DNA of 64,000 nt from positions 8,807,014-8,871,013 of the forward strand of contig OX442421.1 of the NCBI GenBank assembly GCA_949361645.1, given 5' to 3'. Position numbers and translations under genes: made by a program. Below are positions 31,851-43,683 of this stretch, one piece after another (position 1 is the stretch's first letter; the number at the start of each line of letters is the position of its first letter). Below the pieces are notes generated by a model that saw only the letters and a list, made by a program, of their open reading frames with translations, was not told the origin of the DNA and made no database searches. The DNA is from Spongilla lacustris. Taxonomy: Eukaryota > Porifera > Demospongiae > Spongillida > Spongillidae.

Positions 31851-32284
31851 TTCATTGACCTCTTTTTCCTACCTTTATATACCCATCATTACCCGCCAAA
31901 CATAGCTGGTAACCGTATGTCGTTTTTTAATGAAATTTTGACTACACCTGAGATATGTTGAGGGCTTCATTTCTATGTGTGCATGCTGGGTCTAACATTT
32001 AGGCCTGTTTTGTACCTGTATCTCAACTCACATAACAGCCATGACAAGAGGCTTGAGCATGTGGGTACAACTGCTTGGTGAAAAGGCCCCAGACCCATTG
32101 TGTTTCAGTACCTAGGTGTGAGTTAGATACACACAAGTTGACACAACAAAGTCCTTTGATATGCGTACAGTCACAGGTTATGCATAAAAACGCTATACAT
32201 CTAGCCCCTACTCAGGGGTTTTGCAAACCTTTGTACTGATATTTGTACTACATGTACATGCACTGTATTAAATCGAAAATAACA
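31851..32284. other. Intergenic, nothing recognised
   Basis: No supported gene; probably flank of the Merlin copy. Confidence 0.4.
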
Positions 32285-32635
32285 ATAGGCTGTCTATTTA
32301 TAGGTCAGTTGGATTGACAACTGAGCGAGGCGTCAACAACAGATCTGGGGCTTGGCGCCCTCCCAAAAAACCGGTTGCAGGGGCGAAAACATTCCAAGCT
32401 GGAATTAGGTAAGGTCCTAATGTAATGAAAATTAAGGAAATCCCCTCCCTCATGATCATGCAGTTCTGTTTCAGTTTGTATTATTACTTTAAAGATAAAA
32501 GTAGGCTGTCTACTTATAGGTCAGTTGGATTGGCCGCTGAGCCAGGCGTCAACAGATTTGGGGCTTCAAACCATCCCGAAGAACCGGTTGCACGCGGAGG
32601 GGCAAAAGTATTCCAAGCTGGAATTAGGTTAAGGA
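32285..32635 (+). repeat. Direct repeat of a 130-bp exon-like unit
   Basis: Copies at about 32285-32410 and 32507-32635 both read YRSVGL...E.GVN...GA...P..PVA.GAK.FQAGIR in one frame, each preceded by TATAG|GTCAGTTGG and followed by a GT. Differences between copies are mostly substitutions with the frame kept. I do not recognise the peptide. Confidence 0.6.
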
Positions 32636-32639
32636 AGCT

Positions 32640-34047
32640 GTAATTAATGATTGAAGGGGCATACCCCTCTCGCCCCTACCCAGCTAAGGGTGTACAGTTG
32701 TAAGCTTCTGCTTACTTTGCAATAATTAAAACAACAGCAGCTGATTTCCACCTCCTTGCGTCACAGTCAGTCTGACAGTGTCCATGTCGACCAGAGTTTC
32801 TCGCCATCTATATCTGCATACAACTCATGACTTGCAAGATCGGCTGTAGCCTGAGCACTGATTTGCCCAAGTTGAGAAAAATTATTCCGTTCAAAAGTTT
32901 CGGCGGTTCCTTGCTGGTAAACCGTAAATTTCTGACGGTCGATTCGCGTAGTTTTCTAGACAAAATTTGCATGTACTATAGATCTACCGGTTATTTTATT
33001 TTATGGGGAAAAAAGTGGTTTGCATGCGCAACAGTACACTATGCATGCGTGAAATTGCATAGTTTTCAAATCTTCTAAATTAATGCCCTCTAATAAATGA
33101 AAAGCAAATGGATTGCCCACTCACATAGCTGTAAGGCACTAGCCATACATTTTAGTGTCTTTCAGTCATGTAAGTTTCACTGTTGAAACTACCAAAGTGA
33201 GTGAGGGCTTTCATGTCGGTTAAGTCAACACACCAGAGCTATGGCTTAGGCTAAAGATTCCGCTCTCTTACCATCTCAAAGACATGTAATGGTCCAAGCC
33301 CTAAGCCATAGCGTGATGCTCAGCTTAGTGCTGGTGAATGCTCTACTATCATGGTCTGGGCCTGCTGACACCTAACACACATATTTAATGTTTGTTATAG
33401 TGTGTCATTGCTAGCATACTTCTGATTATACTGGTATACAGATGACTCTTATGGCCTTCATTTCAGGCAAACTGAAACTGAAGTTTAAATGGCACAAGCA
33501 GAGTATTGTAGGAGAATGTTCTATACCATTCATGCTTCTTAATTACTACTACAATGTATGTACATTTATTTCTTTTTTTATTTATGTACTTTATTAAAAG
33601 TGATTTTCATGATATTACAGGAACACTTTGTTAATAACTAGTACTAAACAATTATAGCACATAAATACGATATTCAACTCTATGGTGGAGGAGCTATCCT
33701 AGAGAGGATAACTGTATTATTATTACATATATGTATATATCCTCCACTTATCACTACACACAGACATATTATATAGTTCAGCCTCTTGTTGAAGGGGATG
33801 ATCATGTATTCACTAGACTGAGGTGACCATATAATCACAAATGATTACTCATTGTGATAATTATATTGGATCAGTCTTGCATCCATACATTATATCTACA
33901 CCCTAAAAAATAAAAGGTAGTCCTAAACAATGTTGAGATTGTTAAGCCATAGTAGATGACTAACATTTTCCTGTTGATTCAAACAGCATCTAATTGTGGT
34001 GATTAGGTTTACCATTACAGAGATCCCCTTCACAGACAGACTTTATT
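32640..34047. other. Intergenic with a small inverted repeat
   Basis: AGCTATGGCTTAGGC (33237) and GCCCTAAGCCATAGC (33298) form a short inverted pair; otherwise nothing is supported. Confidence 0.5.
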
Positions 34048-34496
34048 TACAGTGGTGTTCACCGAAAGAGGGGAAAAATGCAATAATGCACATTTTTGAT
34101 TTTATCCCATGAATGGTATACAATTATATCATGCCAATTACATTTTTAGATTCAGCATCTACTTCTGAACAGAGTACATTTGCTTTGATTCAATTATAAC
34201 TTGTAAACAAAACAATGCACCATAGTAACTTTTAAAAGCATTTCTACGTGTAGAATACTTGATAGAATAAGTACAAATGCAAATATCATGATTATGTGCT
34301 ACACGTTTACTACCATATACGGAGAAATCCTAAAAACGGTTGAAAAATGGCTTTCAATGTACAAATGTACTCTGTTCAGAAGTAGATGCTGAATCTAAAA
34401 ATGTAATTGGCATGATACAATTATATACCATTCATGAGATAAAATCAAAAATGTGCATTATTGCATTTTTCCCCTCTTTCAGTGAACACCACTGTA
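34048..34496. mobile_element. Tc1/mariner-like fold-back MITE
   Basis: Nearly perfect inverted arms of about 150 bp, beginning TACAGTGGTGTTCAC and ending GTGAACACCACTGTA, so the element is CAGTGGTGTTCAC... between TA dinucleotides, as expected for a TA target-site duplication. The centre is unrelated AT-rich DNA. Confidence 0.8.
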
Positions 34497-34606
34497 TGTA
34501 TGTGCTCAATCAACATGGCAAATGAATTCTTTTTGGCAATCATCTACTAACAAAAGCAGTGTGTGAACATAATTAATTAATTGACTTGATCAGGTGCCTT
34601 CATTTG

Positions 34607-35199
34607 TTACAGCACTGCAACTGGACTTTCCGCCTGCTTCAATTGATCATACTTCTCTGGCTGCACTTTGAGAGGATTTTCAAGGGTGGCATTAAATGTA
34701 CCCAATAGAAGTGTGTCCCTGTACGACCTGCTCATCTGTTAAAAAGTTTATTTGGAGATAGCGTTCAAATTGTTGCCACTCAATAGGTAAATGATATATA
34801 TAATATTATATAATTATTATATAAATTATATACATATATATACCTCGTATGCCCCAGGACCAGGAGTTGTTGGCTTGCTGTTCTTGAACCTCTCCTCTCT
34901 AGAACACAACAAACTTAGCTTCCCGCCCTTGCCAATGAACATAAACTGTTCAGGGACATATTCACCAGGTCCTATATTGCCACCAAAATAAGATCATAAT
35001 TATTTCCAATATAAACTTCAGACTGTTACCTGGGTTAAGTTTATCAGGTTGTTCGATTAGAACATCATGAGGAGGAATGGTGCGCTCTGTAGATGACAAA
35101 AAGGCTCCTTTCCCTGCCCCCTTTTGTATGTCAGATTTGCCTTTTGTGCAGAGAGGTGTTATAATGGGCAATATGTACAGGTTTGTAGGTGAGTGTGTG

Positions 35200-35272
<73 letters not shown>

Positions 35273-35712
35273 ATGTGTGTAGGTTTGGTGTATTGTCCTA
35301 CCATGAGATCTTTCAAAAGAGTTTTGCACTTCATATGAACCAGGTGGCGGTATTTCCTACACAAGGTACTGCTCCTCCTAACATTATTCAAGGTGTGCAC
35401 ATGGGGGAGCACTCACTGTGATGGTGGCTGGTGGAGAAGGAAGTCGTTTTATCGTAGAAGCAAAGCAAGAGCTCAACTTTTGCCTCTGTGTCATTGTTAT
35501 CAGTGTATCATCCGGTCCACTGCCCTGGTATTGAGCAGGGCCTGGGGATGAGAGCAGGGGGGTGGCAACCAACCTCCCAGTATAAATGCACTGTACCCAC
35601 CTGGCAAATCCATTGCCTCTCTTGTTACCAAAGGCACAGTTCTCATTGAAGTTGAACCAAAGGGGCAGGCGACTACATTATGCCCACTACGTGAACATGT
35701 ACATGTATGTGT

Positions 35713-35759
<47 letters not shown>

Positions 35760-36328
35760 CACACACATACAACAAGAAAGTTTGCAATAGTGGTCAATAC
35801 GTCTACACAAACTAACACAGCTTTCTTGGTCAACTCTCCAACTAAGCTGTTGACTTCATTGGAGCTATACGCACCAGGTCCTACAGTGGTTGAGATATTA
35901 CAGAGTACATTGGCTCCCAACAGTAACACACACCTGGCAGTGTGCTGGCCTGCCTGTCCTCCCTGAAGCGTACAGAGGTCTGACCAAAGGGAACTCTCCT
36001 CAACCCAGCAGGCCTAAGTCAGGCACAACCAGTCACCTAGTGCCTTGCTAACAGTATATAGGCAATCAAATACCTCTGTACCCCTTCAAAGGCTCTCCGA
36101 GGATCATTGTATTTGGTGCAGGGAGGAGAAATGTACTTCACAGAAGTAAATCTCTGGGAGGGGGGAAGTGGGTTTGATTTTCTTTTCTTGTTTACAATCG
36201 CTATACCTTTTGTGTTGAACCAAATGGTACCACAGGAGCCTCTTCGATCTCTTCTTCATCATCAGATGCACTTCTTGCAAACTGTGACCTGATTTCATAC
36301 TGACCTGGGCCTGGAACACCCTACACAC

Positions 36329-36384
<56 letters not shown>

Positions 36385-37900
36385 TGCACACAACACACAA
36401 CACACACACACACACACACAAATGCACACAACACACAACACATGCACACAACACACAACACACAACACACATGCACACGACACACAATATACACAGATGC
36501 ACACAACACACACACACAACACACAACACACAAAAACAACACACACACATGCATACACCATTAGAACATAGCAACAAAATTATATGTCTAGTCCCCCTAC
36601 CTTCCTCTCCTCTTCCTTTGGGACTAGTTCATGATACCGTGGCAACTTGGACTGCTATAAGGTATTAGCCCCAACAATGCATGAGCTGTACATTTCACCA
36701 CAAGTTACCTCACCTTTCTGATGCCCTGTGCACTGGACTGCAACAAATGAAAATAGTGACTAGCGGTGGCTGCAAAAAAGATTAACCTATTGGACATACT
36801 GGTTCAACCTTCTCAGGCACTGTGTAGTCCCCAGGAGCTGGTCCTTCCTTGCCTGCAGGTTATGTAGTTAGAGACAGTGATGCTGTCAAACTGTTGGTAC
36901 CTTGGAAGGGTATCCTCTGAGACTTGAGCGCTCCAAAGTGCACCCCTTTGTATTGTTTGGTGGCAAGTGTCTCCTCCTAATAAGTGCACACCAATCATTA
37001 CAGGCACTAAGGTACTGTGCGGTGTGCTTAGTTGACTCACGTGTGAAACGTTGTAGTACGCAGGACCAAGCGTGGCATCCCTCTGTGGTGTATCGAGTGG
37101 CTGTAGGGTACCAGACTTGCTCTCGTCATAACCATAGTTCTGGCCAGTGGAAGGAATGGAAGGGGCTGTGTGCTGACGGTAGTAGGACACTCTTAGTTTT
37201 GGAACCTGCAAGTGCAGCAAAACAGACTTAAGGCAAAGAAGTGCAGCCCCAGACATGTGCACTTCCAACCAGGTGGGTTTGGGGGGGGGGGGGGAGAGGG
37301 AGGGGGAGGGGGAGGGGGAGGGGGAAGGGGAGGGGGAGGGGGAGGGGGAGGGGGAGGGGAGGAGGGAGGGGTTGCATATGCCCCTGTTAATCTCACATTG
37401 CTGCTGTTTTTCATTTGAGCTGCCAGCCGAGCATGAGTTAACTTGTCTCCCCACTCAGATGGAAGGCTGTACGCCCCAGGATCAGGGGCTTTGGGCTTTG
37501 CTGACACAAAACGTGCAGCCTAATAATAATAAAAACATAAATGAAATAACATGTAGTGCAAGGTACATATATGTAATATACTCTTTGAGGCGGGAGTACC
37601 TTCCATCTCAAAGAGTATATTTCTTCTAGAAAATAATAAGGGGAAGAGACTGAGTGTTAAAATTTGAGAATTGTTCTAAAGTTCCTCCTACCAAGTACAT
37701 GAATAGCTTAGATTTTGGACTGGAAATAAGATATGATGCTGTCAATCATTTTTTTCTTTTTTGTTATCAGGTAAGTAGAAGCCCAAACCTGTACTCTACG
37801 CATAGTATTTCACAACGTTTGTTAACTCTGCAATCCAGAGAAAAGTACAGACCTGTCTGGTAAGCTAGGTAAGGGGCAAGGGGAAGAGAGAAGTAGCAAA

Positions 37901-37931
<31 letters not shown>

Positions 37932-38787
37932 AGTGCCTGTAGTGCAGGTGTGAGTTGTATTGAATGTGGAGCGCTAACAGCAAATCAACTGTTCCTGTAA
38001 CTTAATTGGCATATGGTTGATATACATGCAGTCATATAAATAGTAGCTGCTTTTAATACATGTAATTAAAATCCAACAAAAATAATTGATCGCACAAACA
38101 CTGATGCCAAACTGCTCACAGAAAAAAAAAGGGGGGGGGGGGGGGGTCGATCAAATTTTGATTTGCAATTGATTGATCAATAGCATTCTGATACAGGATC
38201 GATATAACATTCTGATAAACATTCTGTATCAGCATGTTATTGATCAATCAATTGCAAATCAAAATTTGATTCGACGCGTTTTTTTTTTTGCTGTGGCTAA
38301 CAAACCAACACCATCGAACAATTTATCTGCGTTCTTGGAGTAGGTAATTAACCACAAGTCAGACTTACGTCCCTGTTCACTCAACAATACATGTATAAAA
38401 AAATCAGCATGAATCATTGATAACATACATGTAATTACTTCCTTCCTTCCCTGCCCCTCCCTTCTCTTTCTGCGGTGTTACCTTAGTTGCGACCGTCTCT
38501 CCACCTTTGGGCTTCTCGAACGGAATAATTGGTGTGTAGTGCCCTGGTCCAGGGGCGGCTGCCAGTTGATCCGTCACCGTCAAAAAAGACTCTCGAGGTG
38601 CGGCGGAAGAGAAAGGTGCGTAGGCTGCTCAAATGAAGAGAGACATTAAAATCGCGCCGAGATATAAGAATAATTCATACGTACCCTGCTTCAAACGCTT
38701 GGTCTCTGTATTATATGCTCCTGGGCCTATAGAAGGTGCCGTGCTTCCGACAGTCTGGCCGAAGTTTCGTGGAGAAAGGCTGTACAT
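34607..38787 (-). CDS. STPG2: Sperm-tail PG-rich repeat protein 2 orthologue
   Basis: Eighteen exons give 568 residues: 38685-38787, 38482-38624, 37397-37519, 37041-37205, 36901-36976, 36800-36852, 36714-36737, 36601-36654, 36207-36320, 36074-36153, 35934-36013, 35809-35880, 35601-35672, 35417-35541, 35302-35356, 35030-35140, 34844-34971, 34607-34735. Repeated P-G-P-G/A-x-Y motifs are seen (IGPGAY, APGPGHY, DPGAY, GPAYY, PAPGDY, VPGPGQYEIRSQF, GPAQYQ, TPGPGAYE). The order of blocks, including APSIPSTGQNYGY with LGPAYY, and GVPGPGQY, follows vertebrate STPG2. STPGR proteins associate with ciliary/flagellar microtubules; the exact role is inferred. The second exon's acceptor could be 3 bp upstream. 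Introns carry (CA)n, (GGGGAG)n and poly-G tracts. Confidence 0.85.
35193..35279. repeat. (TG)n microsatellite in STPG2 intron
   Basis: About 43 TG units with one interruption. Confidence 0.95.
36321..36550. repeat. (CA)n with CAAATG/CAACA variants in STPG2 intron
   Basis: About 230 bp of CA-rich repeat immediately upstream of the acceptor of the exon ending at 36320, so the acceptor has a purine-alternating rather than pure pyrimidine tract on the coding strand ((TG)n). Confidence 0.95.
37279..37370. repeat. (GGGGAG)n tract in STPG2 intron
   Basis: Plus strand GGGGGAGGGAGG units; CCTCCC on the coding strand. Confidence 0.95.
37520..38481 (-). other. STPG2 intron with poly-G runs and a small fold-back
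   Basis: Poly-G at 37901-37930 and 38131-38146. Positions 38147-38275 form an inverted repeat (TCGATCAAATTTTGATTTGC, AATTGATTGATCAATA and complement), a MITE-like fold-back flanked by homopolymer runs. Confidence 0.7.
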
Positions 38788-38893
38788 GGCTTAATTACCA
38801 ATCAACGTATCCATGACGACTGATGATTCTCGTACGCGCACACTAATAGCATTATCACGTGTATTGTAGGCCACGCCTCCACAGTAAAACAAA
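38788..38893. promoter_or_regulatory. Bidirectional promoter region, STPG2 / BCKDHB
   Basis: Only 106 bp separate the divergent start codons. The interval has a TATCACGTG word (E-box CACGTG) and no TATA box. Head-to-head spacing this short implies a shared promoter. Confidence 0.6.
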
Positions 38894-39578
38894 ATGTCAC
38901 TAACCTCCAGATATGTGTGCAGATGTTTGCGTGCCTTCTCTTCAGGACCAAACCACGGGAAAGGTTGGGATTCACCAATTTTACAGAAGGCCTACGTCGC
39001 AGAGCCTCCCCCGGTTAAAGGTACGTCCATACGTTGTCCTATCTTTCAATCTGGGTTCAAAGAAAGGTCGGCAGGAGGGGGTGTTATATACGAAGCAAGG
39101 TACCTTGTCAAGCTGTGAATGTGTGGCTTTCACCTGAACTGTTTGTGGAGATCCCGCGCTTCACGCGGACGTGATGCTGGCGGCGAGGATGTCATCTTGT
39201 AGAACGTGAAAATGACCTTCACGTTGATGAAATTAGAACATACTATGCAAGTGTTTGTGTGTTAGCGTACGCCTTAAAATGACAGTCGCCATGCTGCAGA
39301 CAATAGCTTTATTCTGTATACTTGTATACTTAACAAAATAACATGCCAGACACTACATGTATTGTATTGTGCTAAATTGATTTTTATGCGCATTAGTACG
39401 GCAGGAGGGTATGTAAATTTTATAAATGATTATTGTAATTTATTTTTGACAGGTGAAAGTAAAAAAATGAACCTTGTGGAAGCGATCAGAAGTGCCCTGG
39501 ACATTACTCTGCAGACAGACCCCACAGCAGGTGGGTGTTTGTTGCCTCCTTACAGTTGAGCTTGCCATGTGTTGACTC

Positions 39579-39617
<39 letters not shown>

Positions 39618-42314
39618 AGTGGTGTTTGGGGAAGACGTTGCGTTTGGAGGTGTTTTTCGATGCTCTGTTGGTCTCCAGGGCAAATATGGTAATCACGAGG
39701 GGGAGGGGAACATTGCTGTTTGACTCTGATTTTTTTATTTATGTATATGAAATTGATCTTAGGCAAATCTCGGGTGTTCAACACTCCACTGTGTGAGCAA
39801 GGTATCGTTGGCTTTGGAATTGGCCTGGCAGTACACGGTAATACTGCAGTGGCAGAGATCCAGTTTGCTGACTACATCCATCCTGCCTTTGATCAGGTGC
39901 GGGGGGCAAAGGTCATGTGACCATGTGCATGATCATGTGATTATGGGACCATGTAGTTATTTGACAAGTTTTTAACTTCTGTCATAAAATCATGTCCTAT
40001 TGGCATCAGGTGGTTAATGAAGCCGCTAAGTTTCGCTACCGCTCAGCAAGCCTCTACCACTGTGGCCGGCTAACAGTGCGGGCTCCATATGGAGCTGTGG
40101 GTCATGGGGGTCACTACCATTCCCAGAGTGTCGAGTCCTTTTATGCACACATTCCTGGGATCACAGTAAGGAAAATGCCGAAGTGTTATATTAACCCCCT
40201 GTTCACAAGGGGTCATTTGTTATGTTAACCCCTATTCAATATGGTTATATTAACTCCCTGCTCACATGGAATCATTTGTTATATTAACTCCCTGCTCACA
40301 TGGGGTCATTTGTTATATTAACCCCCTGCTCACATGGAGTCATTTGCCCCCTGCTCACATGGGGTCATTTGTTATATTAACCCCCTGCTCACATGGAGTC
40401 ATTTTTTTATATTAACCCCCTGTTCACATGGAGTCATTTGTTATATGAACCCCCTGTTCACATGGAGTCATTTGTTTACATTAACCCCCTGTTCACCATG
40501 GGGGTCATGTATGTGTTATCTTCACTGTGTTATCTTCACTGGTTTAATAAGATCTGCAAGCTAATAGTTTTGCCTGTTGGTATGCAACACAGCATAGCTT
40601 CAGATATAGATTTTTTTTTTTAATGTGATCACTGGAGTAGACTGACACTCTCTGATGGTTGTTGTATTAGGGACGATAAGGGTTACCTAAGTGCAGGCTT
40701 CAATGTTTTCCTTATTGCTGTACTGTAGGTGGTGATCCCCAGAGGTCCAAGTCAAGCTAAAGGCTTACTGCTGTCAGCAATACGAGATGACAACCCAACT
40801 TTCTTTTTTGAACCAAAGGCACTCTACAGAGCTTCAAGTAAATCTTTTTATTTGTGCAGTGTGAAATTGGATAACAGGTGATCTTTTGCAGTGGAAGATG
40901 TACCAGTTGGTGACTACATGCTACCTTTGTCTCAGGCCGAAATCTTACAAGAAGGTAGCATTGCTTAAGTCTGATTGTACAGGGTTCCATTTTGTGTGTG
41001 TGTGTGTGTTGCTTTGTCACTGGGCAAAGGGGTTAATTCATAATTGCATGTACTTTGAAAATTAATATAGAAGTTTACAGTGTACATGTACAGTGTATGG
41101 TCTACATGTACAGTGTATGGTCTACATGTACAGTGTATGGTCTACATGTACAGTGTATGGTCTACATGTATAGTGCATATATGGTCTACATGTACAGTGT
41201 ATGGTCTACATGTACAGTGTGTATGGTCTACATGTACAGTGTATGGTCTACATGTACGGTGTGTATGGTCTACATGTACAGTGTATGGTCTACATGTACA
41301 GTGTATGGTCTACATGTACGGTGTGTATGGTCTACATGTACAGTGTATGGTCTACATGTACAGTGTATGGTCTACATGTACAGTGTATGGTCTACATGTA
41401 CAGTGTATGGTCTACATGTACGGTGTGTATGGTCTACATGTACAGTGTATGGTCTACATGTGCAGTGTATGTTCTACATGTACAGTGTATGGTCTACATG
41501 TACAGTGTATGGTCTACATGTACATGTAGATCTATACTTTCAACTGCTCAAAAGATGATTGAAAATTAAAATTTCCATTTCCAGTTAGGCCCTGCTTGTT
41601 GTTGCCAAGTTCTCTTTCTACTACTTGGGTCGTTTAGAAGGCCAGGAGAGTCACTTTAGTCTATGGGTTGAAATTGAACATTGTCAATTGACCCCCAAAT
41701 AGCAGTTAACGTTAGTTCCACTGGAGCAATTGCTGAAGTTATAATGCTCTATAATGCTCTAGTTAGGGCCTATGCTTGTTGTTGCTTTGTTGGCGTAGTC
41801 TGGCATCCCATATCCCCCCTCCCCCCCACAGGCAGTGATGTGACTGTGCTTGGTTATGGTGCTCAGATCCAACCCTTAAGGCAGGCCTGCATTGTTGCCA
41901 AAGAGCAACTTGGAGTGAGCTGTGAACTTATCGACCTCAGAACCATTGTCCCGTGGGATGAAGAGACGATCATTAAAGTGGGAGTGTTCCCTTTACAAAT
42001 CCAGATCTAACCCACATTTGCTTTGCAGTCTGTTTGCAAGACAGGTCGACTGGTCATAGCTCACGAGGATACCATTACCGGGGGCTTTGCTGGAGAATTG
42101 GCATCAACAGTGCAGGTACTGTAACTGCGCCGTTCAACCTGGTGTTTTGATGTGTGTGTGTGTGTCGGTGTAGGCTGAATGCTTTCTGAACCTTGAGGCT
42201 CCCATACAAAGGGTGTGTGGTTGGGACACCCCATTTCCATTGGTGTTTGAACCTTTCTATGTCCCAAGCAAGTATCGCTGCTTTGAGGCAATCAAGAAGG
42301 TGGTTTCATTCTAA
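38894..42314 (+). CDS. BCKDHB: Branched-chain 2-oxoacid dehydrogenase E1 subunit beta
   Basis: Ten exons give 369 residues: 38894-39020, 39453-39530, 39620-39688, 39763-39896, 40010-40165, 40729-40837, 40892-40954, 41832-41977, 42029-42115, 42174-42314. The N-terminus ([18 protein letters not shown]) is Arg/Ser-rich with no acids, fitting a mitochondrial presequence. Hallmark blocks are [19 protein letters not shown], '[19 protein letters not shown]', [77 protein letters not shown], '[19 protein letters not shown]' and the C-terminal [14 protein letters not shown]. With E1-alpha, thiamine diphosphate and E2/E3 it catalyses oxidative decarboxylation of Val/Leu/Ile-derived 2-oxoacids in the matrix. 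All splice sites are GT-AG and the gene looks intact. Confidence 0.95.
39581..39617 (+). repeat. Poly-C run that forms the exon 3 acceptor of BCKDHB
   Basis: About 37 consecutive C end directly in CAG|TGGTG, the splice acceptor, so the homopolymer is the polypyrimidine tract. Confidence 0.9.
40190..40510. repeat. Minisatellite in BCKDHB intron 5
   Basis: Roughly nine copies of a 34-bp unit (TTATATTAACCCCCTGCTCA CATGGAGTCATTTG), a few shortened. Confidence 0.9.
41075..41527. repeat. Minisatellite in BCKDHB intron 7
   Basis: About 22 copies of the 20-bp unit TCTACATGTACAGTGTATGG, with 22-bp variants ending TGTGTATGG. TACATGTA makes each unit locally palindromic. Confidence 0.95.
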
Positions 42315-42597
42315 TGTTTTCGTTTTTTGTATCACTGTGTGTGCAGTGTGTTACTATGCCAACTGCAAAGGATCAGGACACGTTTTGTTCAACTACGTGC
42401 ACTGTTATTTATTAGTGAAATATGTATTTGGGGATTGAGCATATCTAGTATTCTTTCCTTTTACTTACAAGTTAATAATCTGGATATTTGATTGGTTATC
42501 ATAAGACACACTTATATACACACTTGTAAAATACAGCGCTAATACGAATGGTAAATTGGTAATGCGGGATCACGTATCTCACCACACACGGCGGTCA

Positions 42598-43683
42598 CTA
42601 AGAGTTTGGCCAGTCGTTGCCAAAGCGTGTGCCATACATACTCCACGACCTCCGAAGACCGACCCTAAGATCATCTTCTGCGAATATCTGCTCGGCAGAC
42701 GAGGCAGCCAAGGAGGCGAGTGTTTCTTTGCTCAGCGAGAAGTGCTGCGCGGCAAGATAGTATTCCTCTGATAGCGAGGTGCCGAACACGCCCTTGTCGT
42801 CGGTGCACAGCGATATCGGGTGTCTCCGCTGGAGCCAGAACGCGAGGTGGTGGTCAGAGTAGCTGGGCACGGTTTGGCATTTGACGTTCGAAGTGAGGCA
42901 CAACTCGATGGGGATTCTGTGCTCGAGAACAAAGGAGAGGCTGTCCTCGGTCGACAGCAAGTGCGTCGCGTGGCCGATGCGGTCTGGAGCCACGGAGAGG
43001 AGGAGTCTATCTTCCTCTGGCCTATTCGCGATCTCCGCCAAGTGAACGGCTAGTTTCAGTCCGCTCTGCTTCGCCATTCTCAGTATGGGAACGATTTGTT
43101 CCAGGTTGCCTGCGTAGGGATTCCCACTTAGGTCAACGCCCACTACGCGCGTGTAATGGGGCGTCGAAGGATTCGCGTACTCCATCGCCAGCTGCACCGT
43201 CTCAAGCGCATCAGCAGCGGAGTGGCTACGATCGATAGAAAGTATGAGCCTGACGTGAATGTGATGTGAAGCTTGAACAATTCCATGGTCCACCCCTCGC
43301 AAGACGGCTTCAACGTAAGAGCGTTTAGTCATGCCCGTCCTGGCGTTACCTCGAGGGGTAAACCTCAGTTCCAAATAGACCACACCGTCGTCTGCAAATT
43401 CCCTTACCACGTCGGCAGCAACAAGAGCAATCGACTCATCATCGGAAACAATCTTGTGGATAACGTCAAACAACTGGAAGCATTCCTTAAGAGAGCTGCC
43501 ACACCCTTTTTCGATACACTTCGTCCACTCATAAACCTCATCCTCATTGCCTCCGGCTTTAGCGATCCGCTCGCGGTGTCTTTCGATTAGCTTAATCAGC
43601 GATGCTGGACTTATGGAACCATTCAAATGCGCGTGAAGTTCTACTTTTGGCAACCTTCTACAAAATTCTAGTAAGCTTTCCAT
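42598..43683 (-). CDS. ADAL: Adenosine deaminase-like protein (N6-methyl-AMP deaminase)
   Basis: Single uninterrupted ORF of 361 residues from MESLLEFCRRLPKVELHAHL. I chose this ATG because homology starts there; the same frame is open to an earlier ATG at 43752 (23 residues more). Conserved metal and catalytic blocks: HAHLNGS (two metal-binding His), YLELRFTPR, VVGVDLSGNP, KLAVHLAEI (His), DRIGHATHL, 'IPIELCLTSNVKCQTVPSYS' and LCTDDKGVFGTSLSEEY (Asp pair). This is the ADAL/MAPDA branch of the adenosine deaminase superfamily, which deaminates N6-methyl-AMP to IMP in the cytosol. No intron is present, unlike vertebrate ADAL. Its stop is 283 bp from the BCKDHB stop (tail to tail). Confidence 0.93.
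   Translation of the reverse strand: MESLLEFCRRLPKVELHAHLNGSISPASLIKLIERHRERIAKAGGNEDEVYEWTKCIEKGCGSSLKECFQLFDVIHKIVSDDESIALVAADVVREFADDGVVYLELRFTPRGNARTGMTKRSYVEAVLRGVDHGIVQASHHIHVRLILSIDRSHSAADALETVQLAMEYANPSTPHYTRVVGVDLSGNPYAGNLEQIVPILRMAKQSGLKLAVHLAEIANRPEEDRLLLSVAPDRIGHATHLLSTEDSLSFVLEHRIPIELCLTSNVKCQTVPSYSDHHLAFWLQRRHPISLCTDDKGVFGTSLSEEYYLAAQHFSLSKETLASLAASSAEQIFAEDDLRVGLRRSWSMYGTRFGNDWPNS

Noticed and set aside
37193..37507. Poly-Pro / poly-Gly open frames
   Set aside because: Translation of the (GGGGAG)n repeat; only the flanking STPG2 exons are real.
40190..40510. Regular repeat array that could be mistaken for CRISPR
   Set aside because: Units are contiguous without unique spacers, and the context is an animal intron.
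41055..41569. Three overlapping open frames of 120-167 residues ([10 protein letters not shown] repeats)
   Set aside because: All three frames are open because the 20-bp minisatellite lacks stops; it lies in a BCKDHB intron.
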